Notes under the pieces: generated by a model
Told to the model about the DNA's origin: nothing
Databases searched by the model: none
Seen by the model: only the letters and a program-made list of their open reading frames with translations
Shown here: positions 1 through 5,092 of the stretch, in pieces
Numbering within the stretch: position 1 is the first letter of the stretch
Layout: every line of letters starts with the position of its first letter
Translations under genes and position numbers: made by a program
From: an uncultured bacterium
GTDB taxonomy: Bacteria; Planctomycetota; DG-23; SLPQ01
NCBI GenBank assembly: GCA_937863625.1
Contig: CALMGO010000589.1
Coordinates: forward strand, 1 to 5,092
DNA: 5,092 bases
Direction: 5' to 3'

Positions 1-368
1 TCCCATGACGTGGGAATGGGATGGATGGCAGTTATGCCAACTAGCCGCAAACCCCGCGAAAGAACGTCCTTTTGCGCCAGAAGTCCGCAGGCTATCCCTC
101 CTGCCAGCGGACTAACCATCACAATCCCAAACCAGAGGAACCCGCTAATAAAAGGGTGGTGAACGGGAAGCTGTGTGGCAAGTATAAGGTAAATCAACCA
201 AGACCAGACAGCATGGTTAACGCAACTCACTGTGAAAAAGCGCAGGAGCGAGAGTTCTGGGGTTTGCTCTCGCTTGGGAATAGCGACCGCAAGTGCGCTG
301 TAAAACACGCATCCCGGCACAAGAAACGTTGAGCCATACAGCACTGCATCGAGACTTGTTAGTTCCAT
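1..368 (-). CDS. Partial multi-pass membrane protein, DUF6338-like (N-terminal 122 residues; 3' end outside window)
   Basis: The minus strand is open from the ATG at 368-366 to the window edge, 122 codons without a stop. Three hydrophobic segments are visible: about residues 8-30 (with VPG at 17-19), 43-64 and 72-98. After them comes HPIPTSW (116-122), and the next codon begins GA, so Asp or Glu follows. A PG-containing first helix, three N-terminal helices and then an HPxPTxWD-type motif match my recollection of DUF6338 membrane proteins, whose function is unknown. The family name is from memory and is tentative. An in-frame TTG two codons upstream (374-372) is an alternative start; a run of six G about 9 bases before the ATG is the only ribosome-site candidate, and an in-frame stop lies a little further upstream. 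The gene follows the TIM-barrel gene in the same direction after 109 bases, so it may be cotranscribed. Its GC content is slightly lower (about 53%) than that of the genes to the right. Confidence 0.65.
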   Translation of the reverse strand, partial: MELTSLDAVLYGSTFLVPGCVFYSALAVAIPKREQTPELSLLRFFTVSCVNHAVWSWLIYLILATQLPVHHPFISGFLWFGIVMVSPLAGGIACGLLAQKDVLSRGLRLVGITAIHPIPTSW

Positions 369-438
369 GGACAAATGCCCCCCAAGAAGTACTTATCTAC
401 ACGGGAAAGTCCAGACCTGGCTGTGCAGCGCCTCGGAC

Positions 439-462
439 CAGTTCGTTATGAGTGCCGAACTG
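439..462. repeat. 7-bp perfect inverted repeat in the gap between two minus-strand genes
   Basis: CAGTTCG (439-445) and CGAACTG (456-462) are perfect reverse complements separated by a 10-base loop. They lie in the 109-base gap after the TIM-barrel gene. On the minus strand the hairpin is not followed by a T run, so it is not a standard intrinsic terminator. It could be an operator upstream of the membrane-protein gene, an mRNA hairpin, or chance. Nothing else convincing was seen in the gap. Confidence 0.35.
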
Positions 463-477
463 CAACCGCATGCATCC

Positions 478-1332
478 CTAAGCGAAGTACCCCATCAAGC
501 CCATCTTGCGAATGTAGTTGAGGCTCTCGTCGATATTCTTATGGCATTCGGACAGTCCTGCCGCGCCCGGTATCTCCAGGCACACTATCCCGTCGTAGAC
601 CTTGGCCAACTGGCTGAAAAGGACCTCGTTTTCTATGTCCGCGTCGGTGATGACAGGCGTCACCTTGCCGCCGACGGTCGTCTTGTAGTGGACAAGCGCG
701 ATGTACTGATTATGCGTTGCCAGAAACTCGAGCACCTTTTCCTGCGTCGTCGGGGTCTTGCACAAGGCCGTAAATACCGCGTTGGCGGAGTCAAAAGTTA
801 TGCCGAAATTCGCCGGTACGCCGCCCGTCGCCTCCAACTCGGCAAATATGTCAGCCAATCCGAAATACGTCTCGCCATCGCCGAAAAGCGGCTCCTTGGC
901 GTGCTCCATCGCCAGGCCTATATGCTTCAGCGCCGCCGTCGCGGCGTATTTTCTGGCGGTTTCGGCTATTCTCTCCACGTCCTCCCGGCTGTAGCCTTTC
1001 TTCCCCTGCTCCCCGAGCGCCGACTGCGCCGCCAGCATGCGCAGTATCGCCCCCTCACCGCAAAGAGCCGCCCGCTCCACGCCCCTGGCAAAAAGGTCGC
1101 GGTCACCCGCCTCAAACATGTCATTCTTGATTGCGTATGTGACTTCTATTTCCTTGGCCTTGGCGTCTTTCACGAAGTCGGCCACCTCGTCGACGCTGTA
1201 AGACACGGCCTCGTCCCTCAGCTCCACCGCCGCAAAGCCCTGCTCTTCGGCAAACTCAACCAACCCGCCGATATTTACCTCGCCGCCGGCGAGTGGTTTG
1301 GCGAAGATGCTTGTCGTAAAGCCAAGTCGCAT
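478..1332 (-). CDS. Sugar phosphate isomerase/epimerase-type TIM-barrel protein (AP endonuclease 2 / xylose isomerase-like fold)
   Basis: This 284-residue protein has the layout of the xylose-isomerase-like TIM-barrel superfamily: cytoplasmic, usually metal-dependent enzymes that isomerise or epimerise sugars or related polyols. The N-terminus opens with a strand-like MRLGFTT. GFAAVELRDE (32-41) carries the early-barrel Glu37. Candidate metal ligands sit at the expected strand ends: Glu143 in GLAMEH, Asp181 in GITFDSANA, His215 in ALVHYK and Glu253 in CLEIPG. The length is typical of the family. The start is well supported, because AAGGAGG lies about 5 bases before the ATG. The exact substrate cannot be told from sequence. 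The gene is divergent from efp, with 154 bases between the two starts, and the membrane-protein gene follows downstream on the same strand. No sugar-pathway neighbours are visible to narrow the role. Confidence 0.85.
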   Translation of the reverse strand: MRLGFTTSIFAKPLAGGEVNIGGLVEFAEEQGFAAVELRDEAVSYSVDEVADFVKDAKAKEIEVTYAIKNDMFEAGDRDLFARGVERAALCGEGAILRMLAAQSALGEQGKKGYSREDVERIAETARKYAATAALKHIGLAMEHAKEPLFGDGETYFGLADIFAELEATGGVPANFGITFDSANAVFTALCKTPTTQEKVLEFLATHNQYIALVHYKTTVGGKVTPVITDADIENEVLFSQLAKVYDGIVCLEIPGAAGLSECHKNIDESLNYIRKMGLMGYFA

Positions 1333-1388
1333 TGTGCCTCCTTCCCCCGCAATCTTTCCTGTATGCCGCGCCCCCTGACACTCAAGCC

Positions 1389-1416
1389 TTTACATTTTCC
1401 GCCCGTAGCGTACAAT
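1389..1416 (+). promoter_or_regulatory. Sigma70-type promoter of efp
   Basis: TTTACA (1389-1394, five of six matches to TTGACA) and TACAAT (1411-1416, five of six matches to TATAAT) are separated by 16 bases. Transcription would start near 1423, giving a leader of about 64 bases. That leader carries AGGAG (1473-1477) nine bases before the efp GTG start. The good match and correct position make this the most likely efp promoter. No riboswitch-like structure was recognised in the leader. Confidence 0.6.
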
Positions 1417-1421
1417 TTCAA
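1394..1421 (-). promoter_or_regulatory. Candidate promoter of the TIM-barrel gene, overlapping the efp promoter
   Basis: On the minus strand TTGAAA (1421-1416) is followed after 16 bases by GAAAAT (1399-1394). These match the -35 and -10 consensus in five and four of six positions. Transcription would start near 1387 and the leader would end in the AAGGAGG ribosome site. The elements lie almost exactly opposite those of the efp promoter. The -10 match is weak, so this is tentative. Confidence 0.3.
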
Positions 1422-1486
1422 GGTACATTTCTCCCCGTCGGGCGAATTGTGTCTTCCAAACGCACCGCTTACAGGAGTATTTTAAG

Positions 1487-2047
1487 GTGATAAAAGCCAG
1501 TGAAATGAAAAAAGGCCTTGTTGTCCGCTTTGACGGCGAGCTCATGGTGGTCGTCGACTACGAACTTGTGAAACCCGGCAAAGGCCCGGCATACCTCGTC
1601 ACCAAGTTCAAGAACCTCAAGGCCGGCAACGTCGTCGACAGGAGACTCCAGGGCTCTGACGTTCTTGACGACGTTTTCATCGAGCGCGCGCCGATGGAGT
1701 ATCTCTACGAGGACGGCGCCAATCTCGTCTTCATGGATACAAACACGTACGATCAGGTATTTCTCTCCAAGGAACTCATAGGCGACGGTATCAATTTTCT
1801 GCAGCCCAACATGAAAGTCACCGTCACCAGCTGCGAAGGAAAGCCTCTGGGCGTAGACCTCCCCCCCGCCGTCGAGCTCAAGATCACGGAGACCGAGCCT
1901 GCCCTCAAAGGCGCCACCGTCACGAATAAGACAAAGCCGGCAATCGTCGAGACCGGTTACCGCGTGATGGTCCCGGCCTTCGTCGAAAACGGCACCGTCA
2001 TCCGCATCGACACCCGCACGGGCCTGTACCTCGAACGCGCGAAATAG
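1487..2047 (+). CDS. efp: Elongation factor P (PGKGP-loop type)
   Basis: EF-P binds ribosomes stalled on consecutive prolines, between the P and E sites, and promotes peptide-bond formation. The 186-residue length is standard. The order is an N-terminal KOW-like domain (about 1-64), a central OB domain (about 66-125, with MEYLYEDG and FMDTNTYDQ) and a C-terminal OB domain (about 130-186). The last domain has the family signature GYRVMVPAFVENG followed by IDTRTGLYLER. The tip loop that reaches the P-site tRNA reads P30-G31-K32-G33-P34, with Lys32 at the position that is modified in many bacteria. The start is GTG, chosen because MIKASEMKKG matches the usual EF-P N-terminus and AGGAG lies nine bases upstream. 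The gene stands alone between its own promoter and an intrinsic terminator. No EF-P modification gene (epmA, epmB or earP) is in the window, so the state of Lys32 is unknown. Confidence 0.97.
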   Translation: MIKASEMKKGLVVRFDGELMVVVDYELVKPGKGPAYLVTKFKNLKAGNVVDRRLQGSDVLDDVFIERAPMEYLYEDGANLVFMDTNTYDQVFLSKELIGDGINFLQPNMKVTVTSCEGKPLGVDLPPAVELKITETEPALKGATVTNKTKPAIVETGYRVMVPAFVENGTVIRIDTRTGLYLERAK

Positions 2048-2085
2048 CACGGCGCCGCATACTGCGACCGGGCAGCATGGACATT

Positions 2086-2118
2086 CGGGACTGTCGGCAT
2101 GGCAGTCCCGTTCTTATT
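2086..2118 (+). terminator. Intrinsic terminator of efp
   Basis: CGGGACTG (2086-2093) pairs perfectly with CAGTCCCG (2103-2110) across a 9-base loop. The T-rich tail TTCTTATT (2111-2118) follows. It lies 38 bases after the efp stop codon, which fits Rho-independent termination and separates efp from uvrC. Confidence 0.8.
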
Positions 2119-2188
2119 AGGGGCAAAACTCCCTGGGTGAACAATTGCGTTACGGAGTCAGAAGACAGCACGCGCACAGGAGGCGGGA

Positions 2189-2216
2189 TTGCGGTCACCG
2201 CGGCTGCGGGTATAAT
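2189..2216 (+). promoter_or_regulatory. Promoter of uvrC with a palindrome in the spacer
   Basis: A perfect TATAAT (2211-2216) lies 39 bases before the uvrC ATG. Sixteen bases upstream is TTGCGG (2189-2194), which matches the -35 consensus only in TTG. Transcription would start near 2223. The spacer holds the perfect 11-base palindrome GCGGTCACCGC (2191-2201), overlapping the -35 element, which is a plausible repressor site. No recognisable LexA box of the E. coli or B. subtilis type was found. The -10 element is convincing; the -35 is weak. Confidence 0.55.
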
Positions 2217-2255
2217 GGGAGTCTGAAGGGGCAATGAGAGACCCTTGGCGGCAAA

Positions 2256-3632
2256 ATGGTGGAAAGAGACGCGTTAGTAGAGAAGGTTAAGAGTTTTCCC
2301 ACGTCTGCAGGCGTATATCTCTTCAAGGACAACCGCGGCCGGGTTCTTTACGTTGGTAAGTCCGTATCTCTGCGGGATCGGGTGCTGTCGTATTTTCGCG
2401 GGGGGGAGGCGGCGCGGGCGAACGTGACGGCGATGATGGAAAAAGTCGCCGACGTCGATATCGTCCAGACCGAAGGCGAGGTCGAGGCGCTGCTGGCGGA
2501 ACAGCGGCTGGTCAAAGACCTCAAGCCGAGATACAACGTGGACCTCAAGGACGACAAGTCCTATCCGTACCTTGAAATCCAGCGGCGCCAGGACTTTGCG
2601 CGGGTGGTGGTAACACGGGAGATATCTCGCGGGAGCAAGGTATACGGGCCGTTTATCGATGCCGAGGGGCTCAGAGCCGCATTTGCGCTGTTGCAGAGGG
2701 TGTTCAAGTTTCGCGTGTGCAGCCTGGAGATTCGCGAGGGGGACGAAAAGAGGCGGTTTTACCGGCCGTGCCTCTATCACTACATAGGCAGTTGCCTGGC
2801 GCCCTGCGCGGCGAAAGTTAGCAAGGAAGACTACGGCAAGGCGATAAAAAGGCTCTGCCAGTTTCTCGACGGGAAAAGACGGGCGGTCGTGAACGGGCTC
2901 AAACGCGATATGGAAGCGGCCTCGGCGGCGCTCGACTTCGAACAGGCCGCAGGGACACGCGACCAGCTCGCGGCAATCGAGAGTCTGTCGAAACGAGGGC
3001 TTTTTGAAGGGGCCCACGCAGGGGCGATAGACTTTGACCCGGTCAAGGCAGTGGCGGCGCTGGGAAAGATTCTGGGCATGGAAGAACCGCCGCGGATGAT
3101 AGAGGCCGTGGATATAGCGACGATTCAGGGAAGCGACAGCGTAGGGTCGATTGTTACGTTTATTGACGGACGCCCCTTCAAAGACGGGTACCGCCGCTAT
3201 AAAATAAAAGAGGTGAAAGGGCAGGACGATTATGCGATGATAGCGGAGGTGATATACCGCCGCTACAAGAGGCTTAAGGAAGAGGAGGCGATACTTCCGA
3301 ACCTGCTGGTCGTGGACGGCGGGCCGGGCCAGTTGGGGGCGGCTATCGAGGCGCTTTCGGCGGCCGGGGCCAGGCCGGGCAAGGTAATATCACTGGCCAA
3401 GCGCGAGGAGGAAGTATACATAGAGGGAGCCGAAGAGCCGCTAAGGCTGGCTCGGACGTCAGCAGGGCTCAAAGTGCTGCAAGCGATAAGGGATGAGGCG
3501 CACAGGTTTGCGCAGCATTATCATCATATACTGAGAGATAAGGGGCTTTTTGGGGCGAATGCCTTGAAGGTGGCCAGAAGCGCGCGCAGCGCGACGAGGC
3601 GGCGGGGCAGACGCTCATCGGAGAGAGAATGA
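2256..3632 (+). CDS. uvrC: UvrC, compact form: nucleotide excision repair dual endonuclease subunit
   Basis: UvrC joins the UvrB-damaged DNA complex in the cytoplasm and cuts both sides of the lesion. The GIY-YIG domain that makes the 3' cut occupies about 13-95 (GVY 19-21, LYVGKS 31-36, Arg40, Glu77). Cys155, Cys172, Cys180 and Cys184 match the spacing of the iron-sulfur ligands known in E. coli UvrC. The UVR segment that contacts UvrB is about 208-245. The RNase H-like domain that makes the 5' cut keeps Asp286 (AVDIATIQG), Asp354 (VVDGGPGQL) and His416 (DEAHRFA). At 458 residues it is well below the usual 550-610. Only about 40 residues link UVR to the first catalytic Asp, and the C-terminal helix-hairpin-helix pair is replaced by an Arg-rich tail (440-458). 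No other frame near the end restores it. The ATG lacks a good Shine-Dalgarno (GGCGG at 2247-2251 is the best), but the frame is closed by a stop at 2235-2237. The stop codon overlaps the next start by four bases. Confidence 0.93.
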   Translation: MVERDALVEKVKSFPTSAGVYLFKDNRGRVLYVGKSVSLRDRVLSYFRGGEAARANVTAMMEKVADVDIVQTEGEVEALLAEQRLVKDLKPRYNVDLKDDKSYPYLEIQRRQDFARVVVTREISRGSKVYGPFIDAEGLRAAFALLQRVFKFRVCSLEIREGDEKRRFYRPCLYHYIGSCLAPCAAKVSKEDYGKAIKRLCQFLDGKRRAVVNGLKRDMEAASAALDFEQAAGTRDQLAAIESLSKRGLFEGAHAGAIDFDPVKAVAALGKILGMEEPPRMIEAVDIATIQGSDSVGSIVTFIDGRPFKDGYRRYKIKEVKGQDDYAMIAEVIYRRYKRLKEEEAILPNLLVVDGGPGQLGAAIEALSAAGARPGKVISLAKREEEVYIEGAEEPLRLARTSAGLKVLQAIRDEAHRFAQHYHHILRDKGLFGANALKVARSARSATRRRGRRSSERE

Positions 3633-4744
3633 CAGACAGGAAAGACTACTTTCGCAAAGTGTTTGACCTGTGCGACGAGATAGACGTGCTCAAGGACAGG
3701 CTCGAACGCAGGCGCGGACGCAGCCTGACGCGCACGGGCGCCGTGCTCATAGCGGAGAAGAGCGACAAACTCCATCAACTGTCGAGCGAACTGGATAAGG
3801 CGTTCGTACGGGGGGCGCTCGGGGAGGTCCGCAGGAAATACAGCCTCGCGCGCGAAGAACTGCTCGTGATCGCGCTGCTTTTGTCGCACAGGGTGCGCAC
3901 GGGCAACAGCGGTCTGACCGGCAGGCAGATACTATCGACGATATTTGACAGCGCGTACGACATCATAAAGGGCATGGGGATACTCACCTCCGAGGCGAAC
4001 CTCCGAAGCGCAGGTATGGTGGTGACAGCGGACCCGTATCGCGAGGACATACTGGAGACGACGTTCCGGCTGTCAGACGATATGTTTTATGCGATAGTGT
4101 ACGAGATAGGCAGCCAGGGTAGTTTCATGCCGTCGCGTCCTGCGCAGCGCCCCTTTTCCTCGGCGAGGGAACACCTCATCGACATGGGGCGGCTGACGGC
4201 GCTCTACAGGCGGCGGGCGGCGGCGATGTTTCCGGTGGAGGCGGAGGATTTCTTTTCGGTGGGCGGCGAGGTGACGCTCGATGAGACGGATTACCGGATA
4301 GAATCAGCGTGGGGCGAGATCGAGGGGCGGCTGCTGCTGACGAAAGACTATGAGAAATTCCCCCTCGTGAGACTGGAGCGGACGCACGCCCTGAGCCGCG
4401 AGGAACTGGTAATCGTTGTGAGCCTCTTTTTTGTGGAGCTGGTTAGTCCGACACCGTATCTCGTCGTGGGAGACCTCGTGAAACTCGTGAGCCGGGACGA
4501 AGAGGACCTCATAAGCCGCAGGGGGCTTTTCGCTGCGGAATCCACGCTTTTGCGCAGCGGAATCATCAAATTCGACGAGGAATACAGCGTTCACAGGAAA
4601 ATGAGCACGTTTGAGGCGTATCTGGCCGACTGGGCGATGGAAGAACTGGCAGGGCCGAAACCCGAAGCGCAGGGGATTACGGCGGACGTGCAGATAGATG
4701 TGCACGAGTTTCTCAAAGGGCTCACAGGCGAGATGGAAACGTAA
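3629..4744 (+). CDS. Unrecognised protein with duplicated helical (winged-helix-like) domain, translationally coupled to uvrC
   Basis: I do not recognise a named family for this 371-residue protein. The N-terminus (about 1-70) is charged and probably helical, with no signal peptide or clear membrane segment, so it is likely cytoplasmic. The protein contains an internal duplication: residues 71-135 and 253-317 align without gaps over 65 positions with 13 identities. Both copies run LxREEL, then a hydrophobic helix, a Leu-rich helix, an Asp-x-Ile turn, GxL or GIL, Glu, Leu and a closing Gly with a hydrophobic pair. Such units resemble the N-terminal winged-helix-like modules of some AAA ATPases, from memory only. 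No Walker A or B motif is present here or downstream, so it is a stand-alone protein. The start is supported by GGAGAG just upstream. The ATGA overlap with uvrC implies coupled translation, so a role near excision repair is possible but unproven. Base use matches uvrC, with many AGG and ATA codons. Confidence 0.85.
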   Translation: MTDRKDYFRKVFDLCDEIDVLKDRLERRRGRSLTRTGAVLIAEKSDKLHQLSSELDKAFVRGALGEVRRKYSLAREELLVIALLLSHRVRTGNSGLTGRQILSTIFDSAYDIIKGMGILTSEANLRSAGMVVTADPYREDILETTFRLSDDMFYAIVYEIGSQGSFMPSRPAQRPFSSAREHLIDMGRLTALYRRRAAAMFPVEAEDFFSVGGEVTLDETDYRIESAWGEIEGRLLLTKDYEKFPLVRLERTHALSREELVIVVSLFFVELVSPTPYLVVGDLVKLVSRDEEDLISRRGLFAAESTLLRSGIIKFDEEYSVHRKMSTFEAYLADWAMEELAGPKPEAQGITADVQIDVHEFLKGLTGEMET

Positions 4745-4835
4745 TAATTTGTGCAGAAGAGCGGGAACCATGCGGGCGGTTTTGCGGTATAAGTGTATAT
4801 AGGGTTGGGAGTTTTCATCCTGTGGGACGGTATCA

Positions 4836-5092
4836 ATGATAAGTAAATGGTGGAACAGAGATTACGATTGGCATTCCCCGAGCATAAAGACTGCTCTCTC
4901 AGCGGGCGGTCAGCGGGGATTTGAGATAGAGTTTTTCGAGGGGATACTCTCGCGCCAGGGGGATTACTGGGAAGTGCTGGCGGTCCTCGGTAACCACTAC
5001 ACGAGCACCAGGCGCTACAGCGACGGACTGGCAGTCGACGAAAGGCTGGCACAACTACGCCCCAACGACAGCATCGTATACTATAACCTGGC
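4836..5092 (+). CDS. Tetratricopeptide repeat protein, partial (N-terminal 85 residues; 3' end outside window)
   Basis: The frame is open from ATG 4836 to the window edge: 85 codons, and the next codon begins GC, so it is Ala. A complete TPR unit fits residues 45-78, with Leu48, Leu51, Gly52, Tyr55, Gly64, Leu71 and Pro76 at the consensus positions. A second begins at 79 with YYNLA in register, and FEIEFFEGILSRQGD (29-43) looks like the second helix of a preceding unit. TPRs form helical scaffolds for protein-protein contacts, and the partner is unknown. There is no signal peptide; WWNRDYDW at 5-12 is unusually aromatic. The ribosome site is weak (GGGACGG at 4824-4830), and an in-frame stop lies at 4800-4802, which limits the start. 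The 91-base gap after the preceding gene has no clear terminator and only poor -10-like boxes (TATAAG 4788-4793, TATATA 4796-4801), so cotranscription with uvrC is possible. Confidence 0.8.
   Translation, partial: MISKWWNRDYDWHSPSIKTALSAGGQRGFEIEFFEGILSRQGDYWEVLAVLGNHYTSTRRYSDGLAVDERLAQLRPNDSIVYYNL

Noticed and set aside
72..332. An 86-codon plus-strand frame starting at TTG
   Set aside because: It is antisense to the membrane-protein gene, has no ribosome site and has a composition unlike a folded protein.
367..1485. A 372-codon open frame on the plus strand
   Set aside because: It lies antisense to the TIM-barrel gene, which has an excellent ribosome site and family motifs. The plus-strand product is Arg/His/Leu-rich with no recognisable domain, as expected for the complement of a GC-rich gene.
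1469..2050. A 193-codon minus-strand frame opposite efp
   Set aside because: efp on the plus strand is unmistakable; this is its complement.
2138..2153. GAAC and GTTAC in the uvrC upstream region as a possible LexA box
   Set aside because: The half-sites are six bases apart and the second is imperfect, so neither the B. subtilis nor the E. coli SOS box pattern is met.
2234..2290. An 18-residue frame overlapping the uvrC start, with AAGGGG upstream, as a possible leader peptide
   Set aside because: Only two bases separate AAGGGG from the ATG, which is too close for a normal ribosome site, and the peptide shows no attenuator-like feature.
3540..3632. A frameshift at the end of uvrC that would restore the helix-hairpin-helix domain
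   Set aside because: The two other plus-strand frames were read: one stops quickly, and the other is open but shows no PGxG-type hairpin motif.
4745..5092. A missing AAA ATPase domain downstream of the duplicated-domain gene
   Set aside because: No Walker A or B motif is present after the stop codon; the downstream frame is clearly a TPR protein.

Overview
The window looks like ordinary chromosome from a moderately GC-rich bacterium (roughly 55-58% GC by eye). The best guess for the host is a member of the Planctomycetota, possibly class Phycisphaerae. This rests on the style of the tetratricopeptide protein at the right edge, the compact UvrC and the EF-P sequence. It is an inference from sequence style, not a database result. 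No tRNA, rRNA, insertion sequence, CRISPR array or phage gene was seen.

Left part (1-1332), minus strand. Two genes read leftward. The first is a complete 284-residue sugar phosphate isomerase/epimerase-type TIM-barrel protein (1332 to 478). It is followed, after a 109-base gap holding a 7-bp inverted repeat, by the start of a membrane protein that runs off the left edge (368 to 1). The membrane protein resembles the DUF6338 family.

Middle (1333-2118). A 154-base divergent intergenic region separates the TIM-barrel gene from efp (elongation factor P, 1487-2047, plus strand). It holds a good sigma70-type promoter for efp and a weaker candidate for the minus-strand gene lying face to face with it. 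efp ends in a clear intrinsic terminator (2086-2118), so it looks monocistronic.

Right part (2119-5092), plus strand. A promoter with a perfect TATAAT box precedes uvrC (2256-3632). This UvrC is compact: it keeps the GIY-YIG nuclease, the cysteine cluster, the UVR segment and the RNase H-like catalytic residues. It lacks the usual segment between UVR and RNase H and the C-terminal helix-hairpin-helix domain. Its stop codon overlaps the start of the next gene in an ATGA junction. That gene (3629-4744) encodes an unrecognised 371-residue protein with an internally duplicated helical domain resembling the N-terminal modules of some AAA ATPases, but no ATPase domain. After 91 bases a TPR protein begins (4836) and runs off the right edge.

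The most noteworthy unit is the compact uvrC translationally coupled to the duplicated-domain protein. The coupling suggests, but does not prove, a link between that protein and DNA repair.
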